From assembly GCA_012845835.1 (NCBI GenBank), contig JABAKD010000024.1, positions 5,636,109 to 5,700,108 of the forward strand: a stretch of 64,000 bases of DNA, written 5' to 3'. Shown here one piece after another: positions 22,501-35,165 of the stretch. Both the position numbers and the translations under genes were made by a program. The stretch's first letter is position 1, and every line of letters starts with the position of its first letter. The notes beneath the pieces are model-generated. The model worked only from the letters and a program-made list of their open reading frames with translations, was not told the DNA's origin and searched no databases. The stretch comes from Undaria pinnatifida. Lineage: Eukaryota > Sar > Phaeophyceae > Laminariales > Alariaceae.

Positions 22501-25500
22501 AGCGCAACGGCAAAGGTCTGACGAGTCATTATGGCACAACCTAGACTTTAGTTTGCAGTGTACGGCGAAACGCAAGGGGGAGGAATGCTGTGAAAGGCAA
22601 ACAGGTGAAGAGGAAGGGAAGTCGATCCCACGGCAACAACTTGTTGAGGTGCTGCTCATGCCCTGAGCACGAGTCCTCAGAATAATAATAATAATGAGAA
22701 TAGAGTAAGAGATGAGCTGAGTGCTTGGTATCATGATAACCTCTTCATGGTGATGAGCACAGAGACCGACGTGACTAATGCTGGAACTCCCGGGAGAAAA
22801 GTGTGTGTGGCACTCACCGTTCCTGACACCGGTGTTTGTCATGCCTTCGCCACTGATGTATGTCATACTGTGCGCCGTATCTATCGTGAAGGATGTATGC
22901 TATGCTCACATGAAATTTTCGTCATACCTACCTTGAATGCTCGTCATGCTAGACATCAATGCTTTCATTTTCTGCGGCACGTGTCATGCTATTTCGTGGT
23001 GCAACCTGTGCATTCCGATATTCCAAATGTGCCGCATGTCACGAGTGATATTTTTCGTTGTGCAACCTGGGCATCCCGATGTTCAAAAAGTTGGTCACTC
23101 GACGACACCCTGTGGACTCAGTGCCACGATTGATCTCAACAGGTGAAGTATACAAAAGGGGATGAATATATCTCCTGCAGATATCAAGCCATTCCTGCGC
23201 TAACGCACCGATGTGTGTATCGCTGGAAACGTCCGGAGAGGGTTGTCGGTGAATCTCCTTATGCTTGCCACCGATTTGTGTTACGGCTTCCAACATGCCT
23301 GCTATACCTATCATGAACGATTGTGATGGCGGATATTGATATTTTCATTCTTAGTGTCGGATGTAACGCCCATTATCGTCGAAGATAAGGCTGTGTATTT
23401 CGCGGGCAAACGACGACGGTGACACTGTTATTTGTGCCGATCGACCGCATGCCTTCGAGCGAAACGGGGATAGTCATAAGCAACCTGGCCGTCTGCATAA
23501 ACGACGTAGATAAATTCATCTATGGAGTACATCTCAGCAGTATTCGGTTGAACCGTGGAGGTAAGCACGTGCGGTAATCGCTGTTGAGCACGAGAAGCTG
23601 AGACGAGCAGCTCTTGTGGGCGTTTGAGTAGGTTCAGTGATGGCATATTTTGTGATTAGGGGCTGCTTTTCTTCGTTTCATTTCAATAATGGCGAAGGTG
23701 AGCGCATTTCTTTTCGTGGTCCTGGCGATATTCGGTTGAGATGTGAGGTAAGCATGTTTTCAATCGCTGCTGGTCGCGAAATGAGGTAAGTATCTGCCGC
23801 TAGTGTTACAAGTAGACACGACGGCAGCACCTGGACGGTGAATGGTATGCACGTATCGTGATATTGCCTAATGGAGATAGGGTAAGACTAATATCTTGCC
23901 TACGGGGAGGTGGGGTTGTGGTTTTCATTCGGGTTTCAGACATTTTGCCGAGATGCTCCGTGGAGGACAGATAATGTGTTGTTTTTTTTCCTGTTGTTAT
24001 CTTGACGGCAATTTTCCTGCACTTCTGTTTACGTTTAGCGTTCGTTGTCTCGGTCTGAGGACATCGAACGTCGGGGGGTATCACGGCGAGGAAGAGGAAT
24101 TCTTCTACGGTTTACGTAAACGAACGAGAGGTGCAGGATAGCATAAGAGGAGGTAGATTAAACGTGCGTGGGCCGAGATGGACCGTGGAGTATGTCGATC
24201 ACCAAGAAAGCACGAAAACGCTGAAACTGTGAGCCTGCGAACTGACCGCTGAGACCGAAACAGTGCATGAAAGCCGTTCACCTGTGACAGTTAGAGCTTT
24301 GCCTGCATGCTTGTGAACCGCCCCGCTGGCCAAATCAGTTCGCTCCCTTGAACCAGGAAACAACAGGTCAGACTTAATGACCTTGAATTAGGACTGGTTT
24401 TGACGCCTTCACCCGTACGAAGCACTTGTAGAGATCGTGAAAAAGTCGTGGAGTGCATAGGGTTGCCCCCGTAACTTTTCTTCATATGCAAGACGTTCTC
24501 TGTCTGAAGCGTGATGTCATGCTGCTGGCGCAAGGTTTCCTAAAGCCAGCCCCCTTTCTTCCCTGGCAAGACGGATGGGACAGCTCAACTCCATCCTATT
24601 GTCCATGCTGGGGACGGCGTAATTCAGCGCATCCCTTGTTGTAACACACCAATAGCAACTGGTCCCTCTTTTGAGGCCAGATGTTTGCGTCCGTCCTTGG
24701 CCTGCATAAAGAACTAGCCGGTGACCTTGTGAGGCTATACGCGTGTGCCTCTGTTTATGACTGCTCGAGCTGTTTTCCTTGTTCGATTTGGTTTCGGGTT
24801 TACGATACTGGCATCGAACCCCATGCACACCCCGACATGGAGCTACATACATCGGTTTTCAGACGTGCGACCGTGTCTCATATATACGGACCTGATGAAA
24901 TCTACGTCTCAATCACTTGAATTTTCCGTTCGCGGCTGTTTGAAAGTCACACACCCAACCAAGGTATCCATGGCTGTCGGTAATAAAAACACCGATAGAA
25001 GGAATCACATCCCAAACCGTCGTCCACGTCCCCGTCTAAGCTAAAGCTCGGCGTTAAATGGTTCTTGTCCAATATTCCTGGGTGTACCTCACAGCACTAT
25101 GTCACAATATGTGTAACGGCCTGCACGCAAGGTAAAACTTGGCTTAACCGGGAAAAGGAACACGAAATTCCCCTACAACATGACGCCTCATATTCTGATA
25201 TAACACTGTGAGAACGGAGATCTGGAACGATGGTTTTTCTACCGGCATCCAACCCACCTCGAGCCTATAGTAGTTGGTTTCAACAACCATGCTCCCCTGT
25301 CCTCCCCGGGTATTATCGTCACGTGTTACCTCACGGTCTAGAGGGGGGCTTGAACTCTCCCCTCTATTCCCCAATGAGGCTACCCACGGCATTGTTCCCA
25401 GGACATTGTACTGTAAACCTCGGGTTGTCTTCGCTTGGTAGTCCGCTACGAGGTACGTGTAACGCAGCAAACAGTCCCGGAGACTACAATACATAAACTA

Positions 25501-26290
25501 TAATACATAAAATGGACTGTCAGTACATTGAGCGGTTGTTCGGATAGGGGCTCCGTAAAGACAAAACGTGCCGTCCGCAAACGCGTCACCCTATGCTGCA
25601 CAGGTATGATCATCACACTGCTCCACTTGAAGGTTGCCTTCGAATCATGTTGCGGCTTGAGTAGCCTATCCCCCCGACTCTACGACGACGGAAACACGAA
25701 AGTTCCGGTTTGACTGGAATCGCAAAGTAGCGTTTCTCTCTGGCACTCTCTGTTCGCCACGGATTCCTGTAGAAAACCCATATTCATGCTTTGAGCGTGG
25801 CCTCACACAAGTGCCGCAATTGCGACACCTGCACTGAATGCTATGAACATTATGCCCAGCGGGGACATATGTACAGACCATCACAGTCTACATGCGCGTC
25901 TGTGTAGGCTAGCAGATGCGACACACTGTTTCGTGCATAAAGTACATACTCTACCATACCCGGTACAATCTTGTTGTGGAAGGTCAGTGTTAATCGCCCT
26001 GTTACATGCGCGGTGGTTACTTATTGTAATATTCCTGTTGTTTTTCAAGACCTTTTGTTGTCGTACCTGGCATCGATTGCATGAACGTCTGTGTTCCCCC
26101 CTTTCAACTTGAGACACCCTTGGAATATTAGCCAACCCCATCCCAAAAGGGAAAACCTTGTGTAGGTATTATTTCATCCTTCGTGAACAAGTGGTACCTC
26201 CTGCTTCCTCTGGTGATGGCATCTCGAAATTTTCCGCCCTGCAATTGCCGACATTCTTTGACATCAGTTGATGGCATATCCCGACGCGAG
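22501..26290. other. Unassigned region, short frames only
   Basis: No gene could be supported. Several frames of 80-130 codons occur on both strands. The minus-strand frame at 25144-25494 and a Cys-rich plus-strand run, CRNCDTCTECYEHYAQRGHM (about 25807-25866), look somewhat protein-like and could be exons. I could not link them by splice sites or paralogy. Confidence 0.35.
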
Positions 26291-26530
26291 CTATGATATA
26301 GAGGTTCACCACTTTTTTTCCCGAGGTTCCTCTCCTTGGAAAATTAATACCTCTCCCAACCCTGATTCGGATTTAAAACAAAACTGCGACCGGATGAAAA
26401 CCCCTATGTATCAGGTACACAACGGGAATCGTGAAAAATAAATGGGGCGTGTTTCCGACCATTTGGGGTTAAAGAGTCTCCTCATTCAGAAACCATTCCA
26501 GACCGAACGTGTTATCTCTACCGTAGCACG
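26290..26530 (+). repeat. Family F repeat, copy 1
   Basis: Matches 36040-36330: GATA.AGAGGT.CACCA at the left, ACCGGATGAA, GGTACACAACG, AAAAATAAATGGGGCGT, GGGTTAA, TTCAGAAACCATT, and TACCGTAGCACG at the right. Non-coding. The same closing motif ACCGTAGCATG also lies next to the copia insertion site at 38580. Confidence 0.65.
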
Positions 26531-26811
26531 CATCATCCTCAGCACCAGGCAAGGCCAAACTTGCAAAGCCCAAGCAGCATTGGCAACAATGTTGAGTGCT
26601 TCCAAGGGTTAACGCGGAGTTCTACGCCGTCGGGCAGGATCCAATAACCAAAATCGTGCCCCCTCCACCGTAGATTGGTGCTGTACAAACGTATGTATAT
26701 AAAAATATCTATATATATATATATTTCTGCGGCTGCAATCCCGAACGCAGCGTGGCCCACTTTCACCCCAACGGAGAACGCGCAGCCTCCGTCGTTCCGC
26801 TTGGGCATCGT

Positions 26812-29800
26812 TCAGCTTTGGACGTCCTCCGCCCGGAACCCATCCACTCCTTTGCCGTCAAGCGTTTTGTTCTTGATCGTTTGAAAAGTCCAGGCACTAG
26901 CCGAAACAATGACGGCCGCTGCCACGGTGGAAACGATGCCGATTATTATCTCGTCGGTAATCGAGTCGTCTTCGTCGCCGGCTGCGTGTAATAACAAAGG
27001 TCGTCGAGTTCGCGGTTCGGCGGGGTGAATATGTCAGCCGATGTCATTGTATTACAACCTAGGACCAAGGCTACTGCCGACAGTTTTTCCGTAGTTTAGA
27101 GACAGTGCGATCGGGAACCCTATACGTCATTCTCGCAGCTTTTGAACCAATTTTATCATTTTTTCACGATATTCGTCGCTGCCATGAACGTGTTTGGTAC
27201 GCTGTGGGTAAACAAAATATTTTGTGTGACGGTGTTAGTGTGGTATGAAGTCATTGGCGCGAAAATCGTGATGCACGTGCGGTAGTGTATACAAAGTATA
27301 CAAATGTGTGATACCGTTAGCTTGGTCCGGATATAACCTCGCGAGAGTAGGCACGGCGCGAGGACGTTACGTCAAGCATTTTTTAGTTTCTGTCGCCGTT
27401 ATTAATTTGCGGACCAGCTCTTCCGAGGTGTTTCCTCTCGGCCACCTCTGAATCAACCCGAGGATGGACGTGTTGACCCCTTACGCTGGTGGACCATGCA
27501 ATAATTGTTTTTTTTTGCGTTAGAATTGCCGCCTATCGTCCGTGTTGCATCGCTTCGCGTGAAGATATTAGGTTATCCTCCCTCCAATTTGGAGGCGAGC
27601 TACTGTCTTCATTTTTACCGTTTCGTCTCCCACAAACACACGACCGTCTCGCTGACCATACCAAATATAGTATATCCTTGTACCAACTCGCTCACCAGCA
27701 TATTTAGCGACGAAGCATGCCAAGGAAGGTGGCTTGTGCCGTAGTGTGACGTTGGGGCGCCGTGTGGTGTATGACGTTGGACGAAACACGCGAGAAAAAT
27801 GCGTGGTTCCTGGTGTACAGTACGATACAGGGATAGCACCCCCAGCGTTCCCGTACAATATCTCTTCAATACGCATGAATCTATCACCTTGTTGACGCTG
27901 TATCGTAGCGCTGTACACTAGTTAATCGGTGGCCTGGTCTTCCCACGGCGTACATTGCTGCTATTATTGCAATGATGAGTTGAAGTTGAAACAATAATCC
28001 ATCCCACTTACTGTTTGATCCGCAGCACTCCGCTTCTGAGCAGGTGGGTAACTCGCAGTATTCTGGCTGGTCTTCCTCGCTCAGCAGCGTTGAATCGCCG
28101 CTGCAGTCCGTGCAGAGAGCATCTGAGTTACATTTAGTGTGAGTGTCGGGTCGGGATATACGGCACGATACGGTATGACTGATGCTGCTGATCACAAGGA
28201 GACGATCGTGAAAGAGATAACGGCGTGGTATCGATGCTATGAGATCTTCTAACAGAGAGCAAACTCTCCAGGATACTATAGCCCATGTGTGCAATATATT
28301 TGCAGGGCTAGTCTGTAGCCAGAAAACCGAAACCTCAGCACTGGAACATGTGCCGTGCTCAGTTTACCATCCCCAAACCAGTATAGCTCCAACCTAACCG
28401 ATTGATCCATATAGTCAGAAAAGTCGGGAATCCGGCGGGGGATCACATTTTGATCGTCGGTTTTCTGTACGTGTGGCCAATCGCACGAGTAGCCACCCAC
28501 CTGGCATGTGTTTCTTTGCGTTTCTTGGTACGGACTGCCATCACAATAGCTTTTGGCGAGTGTCAATCTACCTCGCTCAAGAGGCCAATACGCATAGGTA
28601 AAAAGTGATGTTACCCACGTTCCCGTAGCATTGCGGTCGAGAAATGTGAAACCCACGCCCGGCAATGTACAGCCTAGGCTTCAGCGTGGATCACTCCTCA
28701 CCATTCCCAGATAGGAAAATTACCTAATAATAGTTATAAAAAGCAATCATGCGGGTTCTACAGAGGTGCAAACACCATGATGAGTACATAGCTGTAGTTG
28801 AAGCTATGCCGCCTGCTACCTATGTAACCCGGAGAGCAAACTATATATGATGGTCACAATGTTTGGCAAAGTTGGTGGCGACGAACGGGGCTAAACGCCC
28901 ATAACCATGGAACTAATATTGGTGAACTTCAACTAATTCGACTCTACACCGAGACAGAGTAGCGAAGGGATTGGACGGCATTCAATGCTCGCCGAGATAG
29001 GCCCAAATGAGTGCACGAACATTCCGAAGTAGGTTCGCTGCTCTTTCAAATTTACCAAAATCAGTTTTTGGATGAGATATAGATATTCTCAAATCAGAAG
29101 ACCAGGAGGCTCGAGGTACACCATAGCACGCGTCATGAAAAAAGCAATCTGCCTAGTGTGCTGCGAACAAGCCTCTTTCATATACGCGCTTACTGAGTGT
29201 AGCAGACGAGCACATCAACCCCACTTCGTGGAGATAGTACGAGTGGCTGGTGGCGTCTTCCGGACGGTAGACGCTGTACGAAAGGCCTTGCACGTATTCC
29301 CCCTCATCGCAAGAGGCGGTTCGGGTTTCAGTCGTGCCGTACGCTCCGGCGGAGACACTGAGGACACGACGCCAGTCCGGAACAAATACACAATGCATAA
29401 GGCTCAAAGTCGGCTCCGCTCCACAGCCTCTGTAGAGCCGTCCTACGACAGCACCTGTGAGGAAATCGATCATGAGTGACTGGGGTCCGCAACCGTGGAA
29501 TTAGGCAGCATCATTAGAAAACAGGCTAGGTCAAGCTAAACCACGGAAATATTAAGAATTCCTCGGCGAATGCTCCCGCCGTTTTTTCGGTTCAAACAGT
29601 GCAAGCTTGCACATATATTCTTTGTGCCGTTGGGAAGACCTCACCTTTCTTTTTACTTTTTAATGTTCATGTTTGATTAATCGTCAGCACTTTCTATTGA
29701 AAAATTTGGACCACCTTATACCAATATTGTTTCGGTGGAAAAATGTACATGCCAAACACAATCGGCGGTCATGTCTCGGGACCATGGTCATGTAGAATAT

Positions 29801-31816
29801 GTGTGCAACATTTTCCGGTCTATATATCAGATTCGGTGTGGACACTTGAACTTTGCTGTGTAAGATTGAGCAAGATATTCATTTTTCCAATACATTTATT
29901 TGTTTTAGGGCAGAGTCCAGTTAGTTTGTTGTCCTGTGCTTAACACAAAACATACGCAGGTGAAATGTTTAGCTTTTTGCGCGAAACAATCTACAGACAC
30001 GCTTCGGCGTACCTCCAACGTGTTCGTGCAAAATGCGGCGAGTATTGTTTTTCGCCCGGGCCTGGAAAGACAAAAAAAGCCTGGATATATTGAAGCAAGT
30101 AAGAGGCCTGTCATTTGTCGATACCAGTTTCGCTCCTAGTGACTACCTGAGGCCGTAAAAAAGAAACAGGCCATATCACCCTCTTTAGCCGGCAATGAGG
30201 GTCAGTATGATACCAAGTGTTCACCCTTTGAGTAGTTATGGTGAGCTGCATTCTTGGGAAAGACAATTTCCGCCTTTTAACTTAAAACAGCCTGTGCTTT
30301 GCTTCTTAACATCGCTTCACGGTCCATTTACGCTTGGTTCAGTAAAATACTTGGGCGCGGTGGCATTGTTGTTCGCGTTTAATTTCTACGTTTTTTTTTT
30401 CAATTTTAGGTATGGTGTGTAGAGCTCCTCGAGTCAGTGAGAAATCTCAGCAGATTACTGGGGCCACCCCTGCTTCTTCTGTAGTCGTTGCTGCAGTTGG
30501 GTGACGAGATGACAGCATATCATCACACCAGCCGTTGACGCCGTAGACTAGTTACAGGAGGGATTATGGGTTCAACCCCTGCGCCTCAATGGCGGACGCC
30601 TTACATACAGTTTTCAATAACGACGCGGGTCAAACTCTACGATAGCCCCCCCCCAACAACCAGCGATTTCCTTTAACTTAAGTTTCACGACCGCTCGGCA
30701 CGAGGGAGAATGGCATGAAAACGTAAGCTTCAAATATTTTTCTGTTTACAAAGGTCACCGTACTTCAGCAGTTACGGCCGGGAGCTGGTTTCCAAACCGG
30801 TGGTTCCGTTAAAGATATGATTGGGGGGGCTACAGTAGAACGACTCGCTAACGGTTTATCACAACCCCATGTTGCTGTAGATGACGTGCACCATTGTTTT
30901 ATTATGAGAAACCTCGCTCGCAGCCCAATTGCAAAACCTGGGTTTCGGAAAAGTTTATGTGCAACAGGGTCCCGATTGCAAGAAACCACTACAAAACACC
31001 TGACTGACTAAAATTATCCTGTTGACCCTGGTAGCTACACTGTAGTTGTAAGGGGAGTCGCCGACCTATATTCTTAATGAGGACACACAACTCGTAATGC
31101 GCGCGATCGGAGTATCACACACAGCTTGCAAAGATGAGTTTCGACGAAATCTTCGATCCCACAGCTGGAGTGTATTTTCATTTTTTAAAAAAAAATACCT
31201 ACTCGTGAGGAATACCTAAATATTGGCCAATGTTCGCCCTACTCACTACCGCGATCACTGCTTGTGCCTTTTTAAAAAGGACGCGAAATATCGTCAGTTC
31301 CGCCAAAACCACATGGATGGTTCGCTCAACGTGAGTAGTATTGTACTGTTGTTCAAAGCATATCCATGACTGTAGGACGGCGGGTGCCCGTGTGCCACTA
31401 ACGTTCAATGTGAAAGGGCGACTTTCATGGTTGCCATATCAACACCAACGCTCTATTCATCTTGGACAAGCTCACCCGTCCGCGAACTGGTAGGTTTGAT
31501 TGTCCAGGCACGTTATGTTGAGGTAGAGGATAACAGCGTAATCTACCGGATCCTCCCACTGAAGACTCTGGACGCCTCCAGTACCCGCACAAATATCTGC
31601 GTCCTCGTCTCCCCCAGGGTCGTCGTTGAACTCCTCAGGGATGTCTTCCTCGTCGCTGTCACCAGTACATCTCATGATGAGCCCGTCAAGCCAGTGTCCA
31701 CTCCATACGGAGACGGAGTACACCTTGGTACCCGCGGGACACGGTACGTTTACACCCGAAGCAATGGCGGCCGTAAAGCAAGCCAAGACCGCCCTGAGGG
31801 TACCTCTGGTGAGCAT
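26812..31816 (-). CDS. Gene B: five-exon type I membrane protein, Cys-rich ectodomain
   Basis: Exons on the minus strand: 31476-31816, 29194-29454, 28368-28673, 28012-28122, 26812-26981. Exon 1 gives a signal peptide (MLTRGTLRAVLACFTAAIAS), then CPAGTKVYSVSVWSG, GLIMRC and LNITCLDNQTY with two N-glycosylation sequons. Exon 2 has CDEGEYVQGLSYSVY and EVGLMCSS; exon 3 has RNATGTW and several Cys; exon 4 is a Cys-rich stalk (TDCSGDS, CSEAECCGSN). Exon 5 holds one membrane helix (IIIGIVSTVAAAVIVSASAW), a basic stop-transfer KNK, a 20-odd residue tail, and TGA at 26812. Splice sites are good: GTGAGC, GTAAGC, GTAAAC, GTAAGT donors and CTCACAG, CCTAG, AACTCAG, ACACGCAG acceptors. Introns 2-4 are all phase 1 and join in frame. 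Exon 1 ends in phase 2 while exon 2 needs phase 1, so an exon is missing from the model or there is a frameshift. The function is unknown; a receptor, adhesin or lectin-like role is only inference. Confidence 0.65.
29522..30294 (+). mobile_element. Family D MITE, copy 2, in gene B intron 1
   Basis: Ends CAGGCTAGGTCAAG and AACAGCCTG. The interior shares CTCGGCGAATGC, GAAAAATTTGGACCACCTTA and GGTCAGTATGATACC-type blocks with the other D copies. It sits 67 bases from gene B exon 2, within the 2-kb intron 1, which also holds a family E copy and an R1 fragment. Confidence 0.75.
30640..30836 (+). mobile_element. Family E MITE, copy 1 (197 bp), TA target
   Basis: Left end CGATAGCCCCCCC, right end GGGGGGGCTACAG, flanked by TA on both sides (30638-30639 and 30837-30838). 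The interior ACCAGCGATTTC..TTTAACTTAAGTTTCA and GGGAGCTGGTTTCCAAACCGG is shared with copies at 47885 and 51531. The TA duplication and short TIRs suggest a Tc1/mariner-type transposase acting in trans. Confidence 0.75.
31003..31190 (-). mobile_element. Truncated R1 block A in gene B intron 1
   Basis: Inverted block A from GACTAAAATTATCCTG to CACAGCTGGAGTGTATTTT. The distal end (the GTTTCCGCGCAC and CAGCTGTCAGATT part) is missing, so only one terminus remains. Confidence 0.75.
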
Positions 31817-32099
31817 AGTCGCTGCTCAGTGTTAAGGGGCGGGGGTGCGGAGAGAGAAGGCGTTTGTTAAATATTCGAATCATTTCAGACGAGGAACGCG
31901 GGTGCAGGGTATTCTGTTATTCACTGCCGTATAGAGAAACAACTACGATATATGAGCCTATATTCAGTTCAATCGCCACTAAAAGGTCTCCTCCAGTTCC
32001 CAAATGGTTGGTTAAACGATCTGGGATGCTGGCCAATGCCGTTGAGCTAGCCCGACACCGTGGGAATTGTTTGGTCGAATGGCAACATTATTGGGAGTG

Positions 32100-33385
32100 A
32101 ACGTCTCCTCTTCGTTAATGCTCCTTCCCCTGTGTCCATACCGGCACCAACACTTTGGCGTATAATACTAACTGTTGTGTTCGAGGTTGGAGCCCGCCAT
32201 GTGGTAGCGGTGCACCACGTTGTGTTTCCGCTAGTTCACACATGAGCTTTGCACCCCACGCAAAAACAATTTCGAAGAAACTTACAGAGAAACAAGATAA
32301 ATAAATGCATGGCCTTGGCATGGAACAAACAGATCATATTTTATAACCAGAATGACCATCCCAGGATTTTGGGTTGATGAGCCCCGTCAATAATAATATG
32401 GTTGTAGCGACCAAGAGCTAGCACGAGTTAGAAATCCTGCCACAGGCTACACTCACGGCAGCAGGCAACTGAGAGCCACTCGCGCCACTCGCCACATACA
32501 TATTTCGGCCTTTGGCAACATTTACCACAATGAAAGTATCAGTTTAGCTTTGCGCCAACAAAAAATGTGGACTGTATGCTCGGTTTTGGATGTGGCCTAA
32601 ACTAGGTAGTGGAAAAAGAAAGGTGGTGAAAAGAAGTGCCATCCCTCCGAACGGTAGCCTTTGCTACTCCAACGTATTACATCATCCATTGTTCACCCTT
32701 TTACAACTGCAGCTGTGGGTGCTCCGTTTACAGAGGAAATATAAGAGAACAATACGGATAAGAGAGAGCCAATCGTCCTCCACAATAAGAAAAGAGATAC
32801 GGGAGGTTTCCTTTGTTTTCTCAACCCATCTTTTAGGTCGGGTTGTACACGCCTTTCGATCATGGGGAGACCCCGAGTTTTGTGGCAGCTGCTCTGGCCT
32901 GCAGAACACAGCGAGGTCGGCAACCTTGCTCGGTTCTGCGGGTCTGCTATGCAAACCCAAGCACCTTACACCAGGTCCTCCAAGTTTCACAATCCACAAA
33001 TTTCGGTGTTGTCGTGGGCACGTGCACGGTACATGTAGTGTAGAAGATTCGCTGGGCAGCACCGAGATGAATCACGCTTTCAGGCGATAGCAGCAGGGTG
33101 CCACGTGTGCACTTTCAAAGCGCGCTGATCCCAAGCAGAAGAAGACCCGTGCGCTCCATCTATACCTTCAGTTCGTCTGTCTGTACTGTTCTTGTGTTTT
33201 TGTTTTTTCCACAGTCAGTCGCGAAATATCAACTGTTCCTCTGTCGAAAATAAACACATCGGTCAGATCGGTGATATGCGGGGGGGTTGGACGGGGAGTG
33301 TGTGGCGCAAGACGCAAAAAAGTACGTGGAATTTAATTTCGCACGAGACACTGTACGGTATACACACAGTACAGTGTTGCTACTG
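32100..33385. other. Unassigned region upstream of gene B
   Basis: No gene could be supported. A plus-strand frame (32590-33090, 166 codons) overlaps a 126-codon minus-strand frame; neither shows a domain or splice evidence. The region may hold the promoter of gene B, but no TATA or other site could be assigned with confidence. Confidence 0.35.
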
Positions 33386-34131
33386 CAGGCCGATTCAAGT
33401 AAAAAGCCCAAAATTTATTCCCCGGCGAATGCCCCCGCCGTTTCTTCGATTCAGACAGTTATTTTCTGCACACATGTTCTACGTGCCGTTGCGCAGACCT
33501 CACCTGTTTCTTCTTGTTTGTTTTTTGTACTGAGGTTTCGTCAGTGTAGTTGTATTGGATATTTGGACCACAAATTGTAGGCGGAGAGGACGAACCCCCC
33601 TCCCGTCGGAATGTCCTCGGGATGAGCATGCAGAACACGCGTGCACAGTTTTAGGGTCTCTATCTCTCAAACCAGCGTTGGCATGTGGAGTTCGGTGCAC
33701 AAAGATACCTAAGATACCTTTTTACCTTTAATTGGCTCGGTTTTTGTGAAGGATCCAGTTTTTTTGTTGCGTTTGGCTTAATGTTGAACATGGGCAGGTC
33801 AGATATTCGATCATTAGCGCGAATGTTTGTTTACAGATACCTTGGAGTACCTCCAAACGGTTCGTACAAAGTTCGACGCAAATTTTGTTTTTCGCCCCCG
33901 CCTGGAAAAAGCCTGAATATCAATGAAAACATTGAAGGTCTCTTATTGGTCGATACGAGTTTCGCTCTTAGAGACAACCCGAGGGCGTATGAACGCAAAG
34001 CTAACCATGCCTCCTGCTTTCACTGCTCATGGGGGTCCGTAATATAGTGAATATTTTCCATTTTCTACATATTGCGGGCGGCAGCCGTATGTATGGGAGA
34101 TAATTTCGGGCTTTCAACGTGAACCAGCCTG
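33386..34131 (+). mobile_element. Family D MITE, copy 3 (746 bp)
   Basis: Ends CAGGCCGATTCAAG and GAACCAGCCTG. It is the same length, within counting error, as the inverted copy at 44787-45532. Shared interior: CGGCGAATGC, CGATTCAGAC, TTTGGCTTAATGTTGAACA, TTTTTCGCCC, GGTCGATACGAGTTTCGCT, GAGATAATTT. TA follows the right end; the left flank is TG. Confidence 0.8.
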
Positions 34132-34439
34132 TATCTAGTACGGAGTGATGAGAGAAATGGAACACTATTGTTATGTTCGACTTCCGTGCAACTACACTAC
34201 AATAAAATGTTTTACCATAAATTCACGGCTCTGAAGGACGTGCCCAATGCCACCCCGACGCACTTTCGATTCGGCCGCCCCTCACGCAGTCATAAAAACT
34301 CGTGGCTCACGCTGAATATCCGGCTTATGAGATAAACTCTCTTTAGGAGGGATAAGAGAAGGCTAGTTTAGATAATCATTTTCGGCTCGTACCACACCTC
34401 TCCTAAGTCGGCGTACCCACGACACTCGGCTTTGAGGGG

Positions 34440-35165
34440 TATTATTGTCTCTCATGATGACCCCCACAGGCACAGGACAAGAAGACGGCAGCGTCCGACG
34501 CATCACCAAAAGCATGAAAAACGTGTTCTGAAGAAGAAATATCACGTGGCGTCGCCGGGCAATACCTGAAAATAGGTTATATATATTATCAGACTATAAT
34601 ATGCTTAATACTTAGTACCTTAGACTATTTTCGTAAACTGGCGTGTTACAGAACAGGCGGAGAAAGGCTGGTCCGATGACGTTCCTGAAGTGCTCGCCCG
34701 GTCCTTGAATCGTTCATGATAACAGACATTGAGATTAGCTATGACATACAACTTGCGACCGATGGCTTTTATCAGCTCTCAAATAAAGTTTCAGGGCTCC
34801 AGCTACAGCCACAAACAGCAACTGGCCTGTTGAAATACACCAGCACTGGCTTGCGAGGAAAGGGTTTAAGGTACTACTACTGCAAACCATGCCGGTAAAC
34901 CGCTTCGGAAGCCCGGTACATCGGGCCAATCCGAGTTATCGCCGCAGTGTGTTCGTGGTGCAGTATTGAGTTTGCACTAGAGTGAAGATCTGTAAGCGCA
35001 ATATACAGCATCTTGACTTTATTTGGGGCACCGGTACTATCGGGAACATATCTGCCACGGCTGCTGCTGCTGCAAGTACTTCTGCTACTGTGGAGAGTTG
35101 CACTCCAGTTGATTGACATGAACGGTTTCACCGGCACGATAGGAAGCAGTGGCTCCATAGTACAA
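34440..35165. repeat. Diverged duplicate of 14390-15130
   Basis: Collinear with the segment upstream of gene A (see 14390). Minus-strand frames here include one of 93 codons (34877-35158) with a Ser-rich run, but neither frame nor splice signals are conserved with the other copy, so no gene is called. Confidence 0.6.

Noticed and set aside
31427..31870. Plus-strand 147-codon frame over gene B exon 1
   Set aside because: Same reason; its similarity to the plus frame at 13639 only reflects the duplicated exon on the other strand.
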